Of a DNA stretch of 64,000 bases, positions 35,216-44,117 are shown in pieces (within the stretch, counting starts at the first letter, position 1; the number at the start of each line of letters is the position of its first letter). The DNA lies in NCBI RefSeq assembly GCF_033963835.1, contig NZ_JAXBME010000005.1, forward strand, positions 62,001 through 126,000, written 5' to 3'. Below the pieces are notes generated by a model. That model was given only the letters and a program-made list of their open reading frames with translations, was not told where the DNA came from and ran no database searches. Made by a program: the position numbers and the translations under genes. This stretch comes from Cytobacillus sp. IB215665. GTDB lineage: Bacteria > Bacillota > Bacilli > Bacillales > SM2101.

Positions 35216-35988
35216 TCAATGTACCGCTGCTTTGACCATATTCAATCGATTGGTTTTCAATAACGATGTTCTCCAAAATTCTAATTGGATGGCACACTCT
35301 ATATGTGGTGTTATCACCCAATAGGAACATTCTGAATTTAAACTTAAAATATAGTCAGTAACTGGCGTCTGTTCAAGCTTCCTATCATTTTCAATAATGT
35401 ATATTCCTTTGGATAATAAAAATACTGTGCTTCTAACTCCTTCATTGTAATTGTCGACTGGCTATCTGGATCTTTTAATAAGACTCGAAACGCAAACTCA
35501 TCATAAACAAACCATTGTCCAACTTGGATTGGTTTTTCCATTTCTTCAGATGTCATACGTTTAAAAACAAGGTGAATAAACAATTTTGAGGAAAACCCAC
35601 CATCTGTACTAACGTAAAGGTGAAGTTGTATTCCCGTCTCGTTCAATAGTTGAGTCATGCAAGATTCCCGCAAAGACAACTCATCTTAAATTGCATTTGA
35701 TAAAAAATGGACAGCTTGTTTTTTGTTTATATGCAGCATCTAAAGTTTGTTCAAATTCCTTGCGCGCTTTCCGCATCCATTGTAAATAATCCTCTTGTAC
35801 TGCTTTAGGTAGTGTCGATTGATTTAATGTACCATTCTCTAAATACGGAATGAAACCACCTGGTAAGGTATGTAGTAATTCTCTTTTACTCTATCAAGTT
35901 GTTCTTTCAAATAGGTAAATAGAGCGTCCCTTTCTTCTTTTCCATCTCTTTGTGCAATTTTCCAATCGCAGTTATCGATGAAGGAATA
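35216..35988 (-). pseudogene. Multiply frameshifted gene of uncertain family
   Basis: Minus-strand pieces in successive frames read FIDNCDWKIAQRDGKEERDA, then TLPGGFIPYLENGTLNQSTL, then the 111-codon block with HLYVSTDGGFSSKLFIHLVF and VGQWFVYDEFAFRVLLKDP, then IYIIENDRKLEQTPVTDYIL to a stop at 35216. At least three shifts are needed, so the gene is dead. The middle part has a faint likeness to DUF4085 (LHD element, DGGFSS, WFVYDE), offered only as a lead. Confidence 0.5.
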
Positions 35989-36342
35989 CTATTGTAAAAA
36001 GTTGGTTTTTCTAATAGACTAAAATAAAAATAAACTAGATAGTGTTTGGAAGACAAAACTTAGGATCATACTCTGTTATTACTTTACCTAACGTTCATGG
36101 AAAGAGGAGTAGTTAGAGATTTCTATATGATACTTTAATTAAAATTGACGAGGACTTGATGCGAGGGAGTATCCGCAACAAATCTGTATACTTAACTAAA
36201 GATGGAATTAATGTGTATCCATTTTGGGGATTAATAATAAAGTTTTCTAGCAGCTAAACTACACAAATAACAAGAATAATAAATGAAAAGGTCAAATAAG
36301 ATAGATATAAAAATACATACTAGAATCTTGGAGGTATATAGT
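35989..36342. other. Spacer with a short remnant
   Basis: A plus-strand frame around 36122-36259 reads IDEDLMRGSIRNKSVYLTKD without a start and looks like a gene scrap. No other element was seen before the YcdB-like gene. Confidence 0.3.
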
Positions 36343-37782
36343 ATGCTAAAAGAAGAATTACGGAAACGAGCATTGTCGATAGTCGAAATTCCAGCTAATT
36401 TTCAACCTATCATAGAGGAGTATGCTGAGGGAAAGAATGGGGAAGGTAAGGCAATGTTTTCATGGGCGAATGAAAAAAGAGATAAAGGGGTTATTATAAA
36501 TCTTGATTTGTCCGGTAATTTGACAAGTTTAACAATTGACATGGGTGATGGTGGAAATTCCAATACTGTTCCTTCAGGTGTAGAGGAAAGAAAAGAACGA
36601 GCGGAGCAATTTTTACTTAGTCATTATCCTGACGCTTTAAATGATTTAACTTTCTCTGAAATGAGAAAACTGGATCATGCATATCGCTTTAACTATGAAC
36701 GGGTTGTCATGGACTTACCACTTAAGCCTTCTGGCTGTATTATTGACGTAGATCAAATGGGTAATGTTGTGAAATTTTCTTATAAAATTGAGAGTCAAAT
36801 ACCCAAAATACCAACAACTTTGATTTCAAAAGAGAAACTAATTGAACACGTAAAAAATAGGCTGAATTTTAAGGAAGCTATTACAAGGCTATATACTATT
36901 AATCATAATGTAGCAGATGATGGACTCCGTCTTGTTTATGAACTAGAGCCCTCTTTCATGAAATACAAAGCGGATGTATTGACCCCAACCTTGAGCATTA
37001 TACATGATGAAGATGTTCCAGAAACCTACGTTCTACTTCCAACTCCTTTGAATACGGCAATACAAAAAGATTTATCTATTAAAGAGGTCATTGGAATATC
37101 AGATGAATTTGAAGTTATTAGGGAAGTTGATATGGGGGAAGAAATAGGCATTGTTTGGCGGGACCGGAACTGGAAGATGGAGGAGCAGGACTTATCTTTT
37201 GAAGGCTTTTTGAAGAGACATACAGAAGATACAGTTAAAGCCTTCATATTAAAGGAAACAGGAAAAGTTAGAAGTTTTGTCTGGTTCAATGAGCGGAGTG
37301 GTGATCTCAGGCTCACTCGTGAAGAATGTTTTCAACATGCGACACAATTCCTTGAAGGGGTCATTCCAAGTTATCATAAATATCTACAATTGGTTGTTCG
37401 AGAGAATGGTGAAGAGGTGAACGATACGAGAAAAAAAGAAACATTTTCTTTCCGTATACATAATGGTAATGGCATACCAGTTCAGTTAGAAAAAGTAGTA
37501 GTTACAGTTAATTGTGAAACAGGACAAATTGATAATTATAGCGGGCCAAGTTTTGACATCGAACAATTGAGCCAAATCCCAGCAGAGCCAGCAATTTCAA
37601 AAGAAGAAGCGAGAGATATATTTTTCAATCATTTGGACTTTGAATTGGCATGGAACAAAAATTATGGTTGTGCCACAGAATCTCATATCCTTGTATACCA
37701 AGCTTGTGACCGGTATTCCAGAACTTCAATCCAGTACATTGATGCTATGACTGGGGCCGTTATTTCTGCAAAAGAAAAATAG
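36343..37782 (+). CDS. YcdB/YcdC-like (DUF4901, PepSY-type) protein
   Basis: A 479-residue protein. The open frame begins at 36283, but ATG 36343 sits eight bases after GGAGG and is the better start. No signal peptide or membrane segment is evident, unlike many PepSY proteins. Two related halves can be seen: each has an EERKERAEQFLLSHYP or REECFQHATQFLEGVIPS helix followed by beta strands (FRIHNGNGIPVQLEKVVVTV), as in YcdB/YcdC of Bacillus, whose function is not firmly known. The C-terminus (YIDAMTGAVI) resembles PepSY propeptide ends. It is probably monocistronic and marks the return to backbone-like genes. Confidence 0.65.
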   Translation: MLKEELRKRALSIVEIPANFQPIIEEYAEGKNGEGKAMFSWANEKRDKGVIINLDLSGNLTSLTIDMGDGGNSNTVPSGVEERKERAEQFLLSHYPDALNDLTFSEMRKLDHAYRFNYERVVMDLPLKPSGCIIDVDQMGNVVKFSYKIESQIPKIPTTLISKEKLIEHVKNRLNFKEAITRLYTINHNVADDGLRLVYELEPSFMKYKADVLTPTLSIIHDEDVPETYVLLPTPLNTAIQKDLSIKEVIGISDEFEVIREVDMGEEIGIVWRDRNWKMEEQDLSFEGFLKRHTEDTVKAFILKETGKVRSFVWFNERSGDLRLTREECFQHATQFLEGVIPSYHKYLQLVVRENGEEVNDTRKKETFSFRIHNGNGIPVQLEKVVVTVNCETGQIDNYSGPSFDIEQLSQIPAEPAISKEEARDIFFNHLDFELAWNKNYGCATESHILVYQACDRYSRTSIQYIDAMTGAVISAKEK

Positions 37783-37897
37783 TATATGATGCTAATACCA
37801 ATTGTATTCCGTTCCAAATATGCCATTCAGAGTGATTACTAGTCTCCCATTTGCAAGGAGTGTCATGAAAGTAAATGTTGCAAAAAAAGAAATATAA

Positions 37898-37970
37898 AAC
37901 CCCTCCTATTATGTTTTGTATTGAAAAAAACAACTAGATAGATGTAACATTAGCCATAACAAGGAGGGGT
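37898..37970 (+). promoter_or_regulatory. Anti-Shine-Dalgarno arm that can mask the RBS of the ABM gene
   Basis: AACCCCTCCT (37898-37907) is the exact complement of AGGAGGGGTT (37962-37971), which is the ribosome binding site of the following gene. The two arms are separated by 54 bases, and the pairing extends past one mismatch. If the transcript starts upstream of 37898, translation could be switched by this fold. On the minus strand the same stem is followed by TTTTATATTTC, so a terminator is the alternative. Confidence 0.5.
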
Positions 37971-37973
37971 TAT

Positions 37974-38270
37974 ATGATATTGGAAGCGGTTATGTTACAA
38001 GTTAGGAAAGGTATGGAGGAGGAGTATGAGGAGGCTTTTCGTCAGGCATCAAAAATTATTTCCTCAATGAAAGGGTACATCACTCACGAATTACAGCGTT
38101 GTGTAGAAGTAGAAGGAAAGTATCTATTACTAGTGAAATGGGAAACGTTAGAGGACCATACAGTTGGCTTTAGGCAATCAAAAGAGTACCTAGAGTGGAA
38201 AAAGAAATTGCATCATTTCTATGATCCATTTCCAACAGTTGAGCATTTTAACAAAGTTCCTTTACTATAA
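37974..38270 (+). CDS. Antibiotic biosynthesis monooxygenase (ABM) domain protein
   Basis: A 98-residue single-domain protein of the dimeric alpha+beta barrel ABM fold: ILEAVMLQVRKGMEEEYEEAF first strand and helix, GYITHELQRC, YLLLVKWETLEDHTVGFRQS and the terminal PFPTVEHFNKV. Relatives include small quinone monooxygenases and stress-related proteins of unknown substrate. The ATG is three bases after a very strong AGGAGGGG, which is unusually close. The RBS lies in a stem with an upstream anti-SD arm, suggesting translational control. It appears to be monocistronic. Confidence 0.8.
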   Translation: MILEAVMLQVRKGMEEEYEEAFRQASKIISSMKGYITHELQRCVEVEGKYLLLVKWETLEDHTVGFRQSKEYLEWKKKLHHFYDPFPTVEHFNKVPLL

Positions 38271-38450
38271 ATCTCTGCTTTAAAACATTTCACTACATAT
38301 GACAATTACGGTAAGGAAGAATGCTTTGGAACAATTTTTACAGTATCAGTTCTACCTTAGAGGTTTGACGGGTACAGTTTATATACTACATTTGACCAGA
38401 AGCAACTGACATTGACATTATTGTAATTTTAAAATAGTACAATTAAGAAA

Positions 38451-38470
38451 GCAGCTTGTTTACAAGCTGC
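38451..38470 (-). terminator. Terminator after the RimJ-like GNAT gene
   Basis: The stem GCAGCTTG / CAAGCTGC is followed on the minus strand by TTTCTTAATT, 17 bases past the stop at 38487. Confidence 0.75.
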
Positions 38471-38486
38471 CTTCAAGCTATCCACA

Positions 38487-39065
38487 CTATTTATATCTAT
38501 CCTCAGCCAAAAACTCCTCTTTCAATATAGAATACATTTTTGTATCTCGGTGTTTGCCTTTTGCGAGCATTCCTTTTCGGATGATGCCTTCAAAGGTCAT
38601 GCCTAATTTTTGCATTACTCGTTCTGAACCGATGTTTTCTGTGAAGCATCTAGCTTGAATACGGACTAAATCCATATGGTTAAAACCAAATGTAATAATT
38701 TCTTTTGCGGCTTCTGTTACTATGCCCTTTCCCCAATACGTTGGAGAAAGGACATAGCCAATCTCAGCTCGATTATGGTTTGGTTGCCATAAAATAAAAT
38801 CGGTCGTTCCGATTAATTTACCGTCTTCCTTATATTCGATACCCCAAGGAGCTACATTTTTATTTTCATATTGGCATAGAGCAAAGTCTACAAATGCTTT
38901 AGTGTCAGATAATGTTTTATGTGCGTCCCAAGTTACGTATTTAGCTACTTCTTCATTAGAACCGTATGAATAAATGTCTTCAACGTCATCGAGCGTGATT
39001 TTTCTCAGAATCAGACGTTCTGTTTCCAATGTTGGTAAATCACCGTATATTTCTTCAATTTCCAT
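38487..39065 (-). CDS. GNAT N-acetyltransferase, RimJ/RimL type
   Basis: A 192-residue acetyltransferase of the RimJ/RimL-like GNAT group (Acetyltransf_3). It shows LETERLILRKITLDDVEDIY at the N-terminus, the EIGYVLSPTYWGKGIVTEAA acetyl-CoA binding loop near residues 100-120, and NIGSERVMQKLGMTFEG in the C-terminal part. Such enzymes acetylate protein N-termini or small molecules, and the substrate cannot be read from sequence. It starts behind GAGGTGAGC and ends at a terminator. It is monocistronic. Confidence 0.85.
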   Translation of the reverse strand: MEIEEIYGDLPTLETERLILRKITLDDVEDIYSYGSNEEVAKYVTWDAHKTLSDTKAFVDFALCQYENKNVAPWGIEYKEDGKLIGTTDFILWQPNHNRAEIGYVLSPTYWGKGIVTEAAKEIITFGFNHMDLVRIQARCFTENIGSERVMQKLGMTFEGIIRKGMLAKGKHRDTKMYSILKEEFLAEDRYK

Positions 39066-39360
39066 AAGCTCACCTCTACATCAAATGAAATATGATCTAA
39101 TATTTTGTTTGCAGAATCACCAGAAAATTTAATAAATAATAATTATTTTGTAAGATTATATATTATATTAGTTAAAGTGTCTATGGATTCTATAAATAAT
39201 AATTAGCAGTGCTACAGGTTGTTTACACTGCTAGTTGCTATTTATGAATGGACATGTAGATATGCTAGGATAAATGTTTGGGTAGAAAACTATGAGAGGT
39301 TATAAAGATTAATTGACGAGGTACCATCGGTGTTCTTATTACTAAAAAGACATAATAAAA

Positions 39361-39389
39361 GAAACAGGGAGTCTTAAACAGCCTGTTTC
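39361..39389 (-). terminator. Terminator overlapping the end of the XRE regulator gene
   Basis: GAAACAGG (39361-39368) pairs with CCTGTTTC (39382-39389) around a loop that contains the stop codon. TTTTATTATG follows on the minus strand. Confidence 0.65.
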
Positions 39390-40192
39390 TTTCCTTTGAG
39401 GAATAGGATAATTGTTATTATCCCCAGAACTCCAAGTGATAAAATGTCCCACGTGTCGATTATGGGTTCGTTTAAATTTTTTGCGATAATATTATTTATA
39501 AGAAAAGATATAGGTATGACTAATAGAACCGAAATTGATGCCATGTGCCATTTGTTTGCTTTTGTAATTGAAAATAACAGAAATATTCCCCACATATAGG
39601 ATATAGCAACCAATGCTACAGGAACCCCAAGAGGTAACATTAATTTAGTTCCACCGAGGATTTTATCTAAAATAACCAAAAACGGAATGATAAAAATGCT
39701 TAATGATAAAAGTGACATAAACACTTTATATCTTTTAAAATGAAAAAGAGGTATGATAATAAGCCACGCATATGGAATAGCTGTAATTGGATATAGCGAC
39801 CATGTAAAAGTACCTGATATAGCGATATCGCAAATCATAGAAATAAATATACCTAGTAAACAAGCAATAGTAAAACCGTATTTTGCCATTAATGTTAATG
39901 ATTTTTTGTTAGTAGCAGTTACTTTATCTGCATTTTGCATAGTGGATTCGATAATCGTATTTTCCTCAACAGAAGCTGCGACACTTCTTTTTCCATTCAG
40001 CAGTTCATTAGCAGTAACACCCAATATATCGGCCAGAGAGGATATTATTGATACATCTGGATATCCCAATCCTCGTTCCCATTTAGATACTGCCTTATCT
40101 GTTATATTCAATTTTTCAGCTAATTGTTTTTGTGTCATATTTTTTGATTTACGTAGCTCATAAATGAAATTAGCCATGTTCCCATTGCTCAT
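39374..40192 (-). CDS. XRE-family regulator with membrane domain
   Basis: A 272-residue protein with an N-terminal HTH_3 domain (NFIYELRKSKNMTQKQLAEK, then AVSKWERGLGYPDVSIISSL, residues about 7-60) and a C-terminal half with six or more hydrophobic segments, a build common in Bacillus for membrane-anchored XRE regulators. The open frame extends to 40393, but ATG 40192 follows AAGGATGG and begins MSNGNMANF directly before the HTH. The upstream extension is non-conserved and cysteine-rich. The target is unknown; the membrane part may sense envelope stress. The RBS and a downstream terminator indicate a single-gene unit. Confidence 0.75.
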   Translation of the reverse strand: MSNGNMANFIYELRKSKNMTQKQLAEKLNITDKAVSKWERGLGYPDVSIISSLADILGVTANELLNGKRSVAASVEENTIIESTMQNADKVTATNKKSLTLMAKYGFTIACLLGIFISMICDIAISGTFTWSLYPITAIPYAWLIIIPLFHFKRYKVFMSLLSLSIFIIPFLVILDKILGGTKLMLPLGVPVALVAISYMWGIFLLFSITKANKWHMASISVLLVIPISFLINNIIAKNLNEPIIDTWDILSLGVLGIITIILFLKGKKQAV

Positions 40193-40709
40193 GTTTGACA
40201 CCATCCTTTTTACATAAAATTTTACAGGTAAAAATATAAAAAAACACTCGACGATCGGTAGATTATGACCACATAAACGATTCGTAGAGTAGTAAATGTA
40301 ACTTAACGTAAAGGAATTACACGAATGTGATTTAATAGGATAATTTCTGCAAAAAAATTTATTTAGTTCTTGAAAGCAATAGGCCCCTATCAAGTGATAG
40401 TTTATTATACTATTTCGAATCTTAAAATAATTTTACAATAAAATGAGTGGTTATGGTAAGGATTGTTATATTTTGTTGAAGGACTTTCGTAAATCTTGTT
40501 GCCATTGTTACCAAATTAGAACTAGTAAAGTGATTTCATACCTAAGGAAATAAAAACACCGCTATAAAGAAACAGTATTTTTAAGAGGTAAAGGATTAGG
40601 AATTCTACAGTTTTTAGTGATGTAGTGACTACTATTAGTACGAAAATGTCGTTATGTTACTATATGGGTATGTGACATGATATATAAATGAAATTGTGGA
40701 GGTGATTTT
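40193..40709. other. Spacer with a decayed MITE piece
   Basis: No gene. Around 40479-40540 the sequence AAGGACTTTCGTAAATCTTGTTG and the following CATTGTTACC matches one end of the MITE-like family listed further right (for example at 46657) but lacks a clear second end. The promoter of the DUF4083 gene is expected near 40640-40690. Confidence 0.4.
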
Positions 40710-40889
40710 TTGAGGGATGTTAATTTAGGCGACTTAATATTTCAATTATTTACTTTTGGAAGTCTAATACTAGCTATCATTCTAATTGTGCTATTCATTC
40801 GTTCTATTTTAAAACGAAGTAATCAACTTGATAGGATAGAGAAGAAGGTAGATGCTATAAATGAACGTTTAAATAAAAATAACGATTAA
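40710..40889 (+). CDS. DUF4083 family small membrane protein
   Basis: A 59-residue ORF with a TTG start at 40710, six bases after a near-perfect GGAGGTGAT. One transmembrane helix (about residues 13-33, TFGSLILAIILIVLFIRS) is followed by the cytoplasmic coiled stretch KRSNQLDRIEKKVDAINER, the hallmark of the DUF4083 small proteins that are common in Bacillus. Function is unknown. Confidence 0.8.
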   Translation: MRDVNLGDLIFQLFTFGSLILAIILIVLFIRSILKRSNQLDRIEKKVDAINERLNKNND

Positions 40890-40947
40890 CATGAGTCTAC
40901 CATTTAATTATATTTCTATATTGTTGTTAACGAATAGGGAGGATGCG

Positions 40948-41352
40948 ATGAAGAAGAACATTCATGTGGTTGGAGCTGTAATCGTCAAAGATGGGAAATT
41001 TTTGTGTGCACAAAGAGGTAAAGGTAGAGTTTTACCCTTCAAATGGGAGTTTCCTGGTGGAAAAATAGAAGAAGGGGAATCACCTCAACAAGCATTGCAA
41101 CGAGAAATTTATGAAGAATTGCAATGTGAGATAGAGGTAGGAGATCAAATTGAACTTACAGTGTATGAATATGATTTTGGCATTGTTCATTTAAGGACTT
41201 TTTATTGTAAGTTGGTTGAAGGGGAGCCAATTTTAACTGAGCATGTAATAATAAAATGGTTACAATGTGATGAGTTAGAGAATTTAGACTGGGCTCCAGC
41301 CGACCTTCCTACAATTGAAAAGCTAACAAGTACAGCTCTGTTAGAATACTAA
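40948..41352 (+). CDS. NUDIX hydrolase, MutT/8-oxo-dGTPase type
   Basis: A 134-residue protein with an intact Nudix box GGKIEEGESPQQALQ then REIYEELQ (about residues 36-58) that binds Mg2+ and hydrolyses nucleoside diphosphates linked to X. Its compact size and N-terminus (HVVGAVIVKDGKFLCAQRGK) place it with the MutT-like (d)CTP/8-oxo-dGTP pyrophosphohydrolases that clean the nucleotide pool. ATG 40948 follows GGGAGG at seven bases; the longer frame from 40891 is not favoured. It lies 58 bases after the DUF4083 gene and may share its transcript. Confidence 0.85.
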   Translation: MKKNIHVVGAVIVKDGKFLCAQRGKGRVLPFKWEFPGGKIEEGESPQQALQREIYEELQCEIEVGDQIELTVYEYDFGIVHLRTFYCKLVEGEPILTEHVIIKWLQCDELENLDWAPADLPTIEKLTSTALLEY

Positions 41353-41403
41353 CAACGGATTAGCACTTTTTTATAATGTTTGTGCTTTAGGGGGTTACAT
41401 ACT

Positions 41404-42504
41404 TTGTCGGCAATCATTATTATTGCAATTATATTTTTCTATTATTTAAGACCTAAAGAGATCTTTCCTACAAATCACACGATTGATTTTGAACGGGTTG
41501 CTGAATTTTTGAAACGCCATAACGAACATACTAATGCTCATTTAATATTATTAAAGGATAAGAGCGTCTTCTGGGCACAAGATGGCAATGCACTCATTTC
41601 TTATAAAAAAATTATGAATAAATTAGTCGTTTTAGGTGACCCAATTGGAAAGAAAGAATATATTAAAGATGCTCTTCTAGAATTTGAACAATTTGCTCAT
41701 CGTTATGGATGTAAGCCTGTTTTTTACCAAATTAGTTGTAAATACTTATCTTTGTACGAATTTGAGAAGTATCAATTTGTAAAATTAGGGGAAGAAGCCG
41801 TAGTTGATCTTGTAGGTTATTCATTGGAAGGAAAAAAGGGTGCAAAGCTACGTTCAAGCAGGAATAAATTTCAACGACAAGGCCATAGTTTTACGGTAAC
41901 TGTCCCGCCTTTCTCAAATGACTTTCTTGCAGAATTAGAAAGTGTCTCAAATTCATGGCTTGGAGATCGTAAGGAAAAAGGCTTTTCTGTAGGGTTTTAT
42001 AGTAATAAATATGTTTCTCACTTTCCTGTAGCGACCATAAGAGATGAAGATGAGCGAGTAATTGCTTTTGCTACTTTAGCTTCTACTAACAATGAAGAAA
42101 AGCATGGTATTATAATCGATTTAATGCGTTATTACCCAACTTGTCCGAACGGGACGATGGATGTATTATTTACATCGATATTTTACTGGGGGCAGGAGCA
42201 AGGTTATCAATCTTGTAGTCTAGGAATGTCACCACTTGCTAATGTAGGGAATACAAAGAATGCAAAAACTATTGAAAAAATATCGAAGCTAGTGTTCAAA
42301 TCTAATAAGTTTTCCTATCGATTTAAAGGTTTAATGGAATTTAAAGCGAAATTCGCACATACGTGGAACGGGAAATATTTAGCTTATAAGAAAACATTCT
42401 TACCAATCGTTATCATTCAACTTGTATTGTTAATTCGTACGAAAAAGATAGAAAAAGAATCACGCTATGCAAGTAACAGAATAGGAAGAAGGATTGTAGG
42501 GTAA
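41404..42504 (+). CDS. MprF C-terminal (DUF2156) aminoacyl-phosphatidylglycerol synthase-like protein
   Basis: A 366-residue protein with a TTG start at 41404 eight bases after AGGGGG. One N-terminal membrane segment (SAIIIIAIIFFYYL) is followed by the two tandem GNAT-like domains of the MprF synthase: ERVAEFLKRHNEHTNAHLIL, KLVVLGDPIG, KLRSSRNKFQRQGHSF, and the LMRYYPTCPNGTMDVLF and CSLGMSPLANVG blocks. In MprF this domain moves Lys or Ala from aminoacyl-tRNA to phosphatidylglycerol and lowers cell-surface negative charge. The flippase half of full-length MprF (eight or more extra spans) is absent, so this is a stand-alone synthase type; the amino acid is not known. Confidence 0.82.
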   Translation: MSAIIIIAIIFFYYLRPKEIFPTNHTIDFERVAEFLKRHNEHTNAHLILLKDKSVFWAQDGNALISYKKIMNKLVVLGDPIGKKEYIKDALLEFEQFAHRYGCKPVFYQISCKYLSLYEFEKYQFVKLGEEAVVDLVGYSLEGKKGAKLRSSRNKFQRQGHSFTVTVPPFSNDFLAELESVSNSWLGDRKEKGFSVGFYSNKYVSHFPVATIRDEDERVIAFATLASTNNEEKHGIIIDLMRYYPTCPNGTMDVLFTSIFYWGQEQGYQSCSLGMSPLANVGNTKNAKTIEKISKLVFKSNKFSYRFKGLMEFKAKFAHTWNGKYLAYKKTFLPIVIIQLVLLIRTKKIEKESRYASNRIGRRIVG

Positions 42505-42518
42505 AAGCTTATTTTTCT

Positions 42519-42662
42519 AAGGCTGTTTTCCCATTGATTGTTGCTTTTCGTTCAAAGAAGTAGGCACGTACACATCTAGCGTTCGTGGCATCGCTCTTAT
42601 AAAAACTCATCAAATAGTCCATTTTAATAAAGATATTAACAAAGTTTATGAATAAAACCTTT
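42519..42662. repeat. MITE-like repeat, copy 1 (144 bp)
   Basis: The left end GGCTGTTTTCCCATTGATTG and the right end (complement GGTTTTATTCATAAACTTTG) form an imperfect terminal inverted repeat. The flanks TTTTCTAA on both sides read as an exact 8-bp target duplication. It is non-coding. Confidence 0.8.
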
Positions 42663-42788
42663 TCTAAAACTGCAAGCCTCTTCAAGTAAGTTTGTTGCTC
42701 TTGGCAGAAGACTTATAACAGGGTCACTAATTTTAGTGTGTAATTGCTATGATATTTTAATTTATTAATGGTTTGTAATAATAAAAAG

Positions 42789-42821
42789 CCTAAATTCTCA
42801 TTATTAACATGAGAGTTTAGG
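42789..42821 (-). terminator. Terminator after the PPP phosphatase gene
   Basis: A 12-bp stem CCTAAATTCTCA / TGAGAGTTTAGG (one mismatch) is followed on the minus strand by CTTTTTATTATT; on plus, GTTTTTTACC follows after three bases. It lies about 155 bases past the phosphatase stop. Confidence 0.7.
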
Positions 42822-42977
42822 TCAGGTTTTTTACCTATATATGTAATGGTGAAAATTCATCTGTTTTTCTAGACATTTCTTTTGTTTTAGGGAAATATTC
42901 CCATATCGATCTTGCAAAATGTATTCATGTTATAAATAATAGCGGTATGTTTTAATATACTCAAGCTTTAAAATTCA

Positions 42978-43694
42978 TTATTCAACATACAAAACGTTCA
43001 TGCTAGGTAGTTCTAAGCAATTAAGTCTGCCTCCGTAAGCGCACCCACCATCAATCCCGATAATGTTATTTTTGCCAAAAAAAACATCAGGACGCTTATG
43101 TAAATAGTTTGTAGGTGTGTGTCCGAAGATTACGGTTTTGTTCCCTGTATATCCATGATGAAATTCTTCTCGAATCCACACTAATGTGTAAGGGTCTGTA
43201 TCATGTATAGGTGTTTCGGGATGAACTCCAGCATGAACAAAAATATAGTCTTCAGTTTCATGATAATAGGGAAGTCCCTTTAAAAACTCAATGTGTGGGT
43301 GAATTTCATCATTGATTGCTATAGGATCTGGGAATTCATCTGTTGTATACCAATATTTAGCATCATCTCTTTTAATCTCATAACCATAATTTTGAAGCGT
43401 CTTAATACCTCCGTTGTAATACCATCTCTTTAGGTTCATCGGATCATCTTGGTTAGTAAATGCATCTATCATCATCTTGTCATGGTTACCAAGTAAAGCA
43501 ATGGCACCGTCATTCTTCAATTGAATGATTTTATCAATGACTGCTCTTGATTGAGGTCCTCTATCGACATAATCTCCTAATAAAAGTAATTGATCTTGTT
43601 CTTTATTATATTTAACTAATGTTAATAGTCTCTCAAACTTTTCTATATCTCCATGAATATCACTTACAGCAAGCATGCGCTTCAATTCAGTCAC
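42978..43694 (-). CDS. PPP-type metallophosphatase (PrpE / Ap4A hydrolase-like)
   Basis: A cytoplasmic phosphatase of about 239 residues with all metal-site motifs of the PPP family: SDIHGD, GDYVDRGP, GNHD, and the later VHAG and FGHTP histidines. Relatives in Bacillus hydrolyse protein Ser/Thr/Tyr phosphates or symmetric diadenosine tetraphosphate. An open frame runs back to 43766, but that extra N-terminus (YEFNCYNEKQQSMQKQ) is translated from the end of a MITE-like repeat. A GTG at 43694 or TTG at 43685, behind AGGAAAGAGACAGGA, gives the normal start just before MLAVSDIHGD. Confidence 0.85.
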   Translation of the reverse strand: MTELKRMLAVSDIHGDIEKFERLLTLVKYNKEQDQLLLLGDYVDRGPQSRAVIDKIIQLKNDGAIALLGNHDKMMIDAFTNQDDPMNLKRWYYNGGIKTLQNYGYEIKRDDAKYWYTTDEFPDPIAINDEIHPHIEFLKGLPYYHETEDYIFVHAGVHPETPIHDTDPYTLVWIREEFHHGYTGNKTVIFGHTPTNYLHKRPDVFFGKNNIIGIDGGCAYGGRLNCLELPSMNVLYVE

Positions 43695-43710
43695 GTCCTG
43701 TCTCTTTCCT

Positions 43711-43872
43711 TTTGGCTGTTTTTGCATTGATTGTTGTTTTTCGTTATAACAATTGAATTCGTACACAACACAATTACCATTTTTTTCTTGGTAATTAGCT
43801 AGTTGTTACTTAACACGATAGTTATCCCTTTTGCATTTAGGAACAATAGCAACAAGTATTCAAAAAAAATGG
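43711..43872. repeat. MITE-like repeat, copy 2 (degenerate)
   Basis: The left end TTGGCTGTTTTTGCATTGAT and TGTTGTTTTTCGTT matches the family well. The right end (AACAATAGCAACAAGTATTC) is more decayed. It abuts the 5' end of the phosphatase gene and probably carries its promoter or transcript leader. Confidence 0.6.
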
Positions 43873-44012
43873 ATTTCCTTTTTCACTACCTTTGTATATT
43901 TTACCATATTTTTTTATTAACGTCTGTTGTAAAGAAGGTGTTACATTCTTTAATGCAATAATGTGGTGGGAGTTAGTCGATCAATGCTTTATAGCACTGG
44001 GCGACTGACCCC

Positions 44013-44080
44013 TATATGACATTTATCATAGTTTGTATATGACACCTGCTACTAACATTATTATTTCATTGCTCTATAAT
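44013..44080 (+). promoter_or_regulatory. des promoter with two TATATGACA boxes (DesR-like)
   Basis: TATATGACA occurs at 44013-44021 and again at 44036-44044, 23 bp apart, i.e. on the same helix face. It lies upstream of a TATAAT at 44075-44080 that lacks a good -35 box. A weak promoter with tandem activator sites fits the known cold-shock control of des by the DesK/DesR two-component system. The assignment to DesR is inference from position. Confidence 0.45.
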
Positions 44081-44117
44081 ATGAATTATCTACAATACGG
44101 AAGGGAATTCGACGGAT

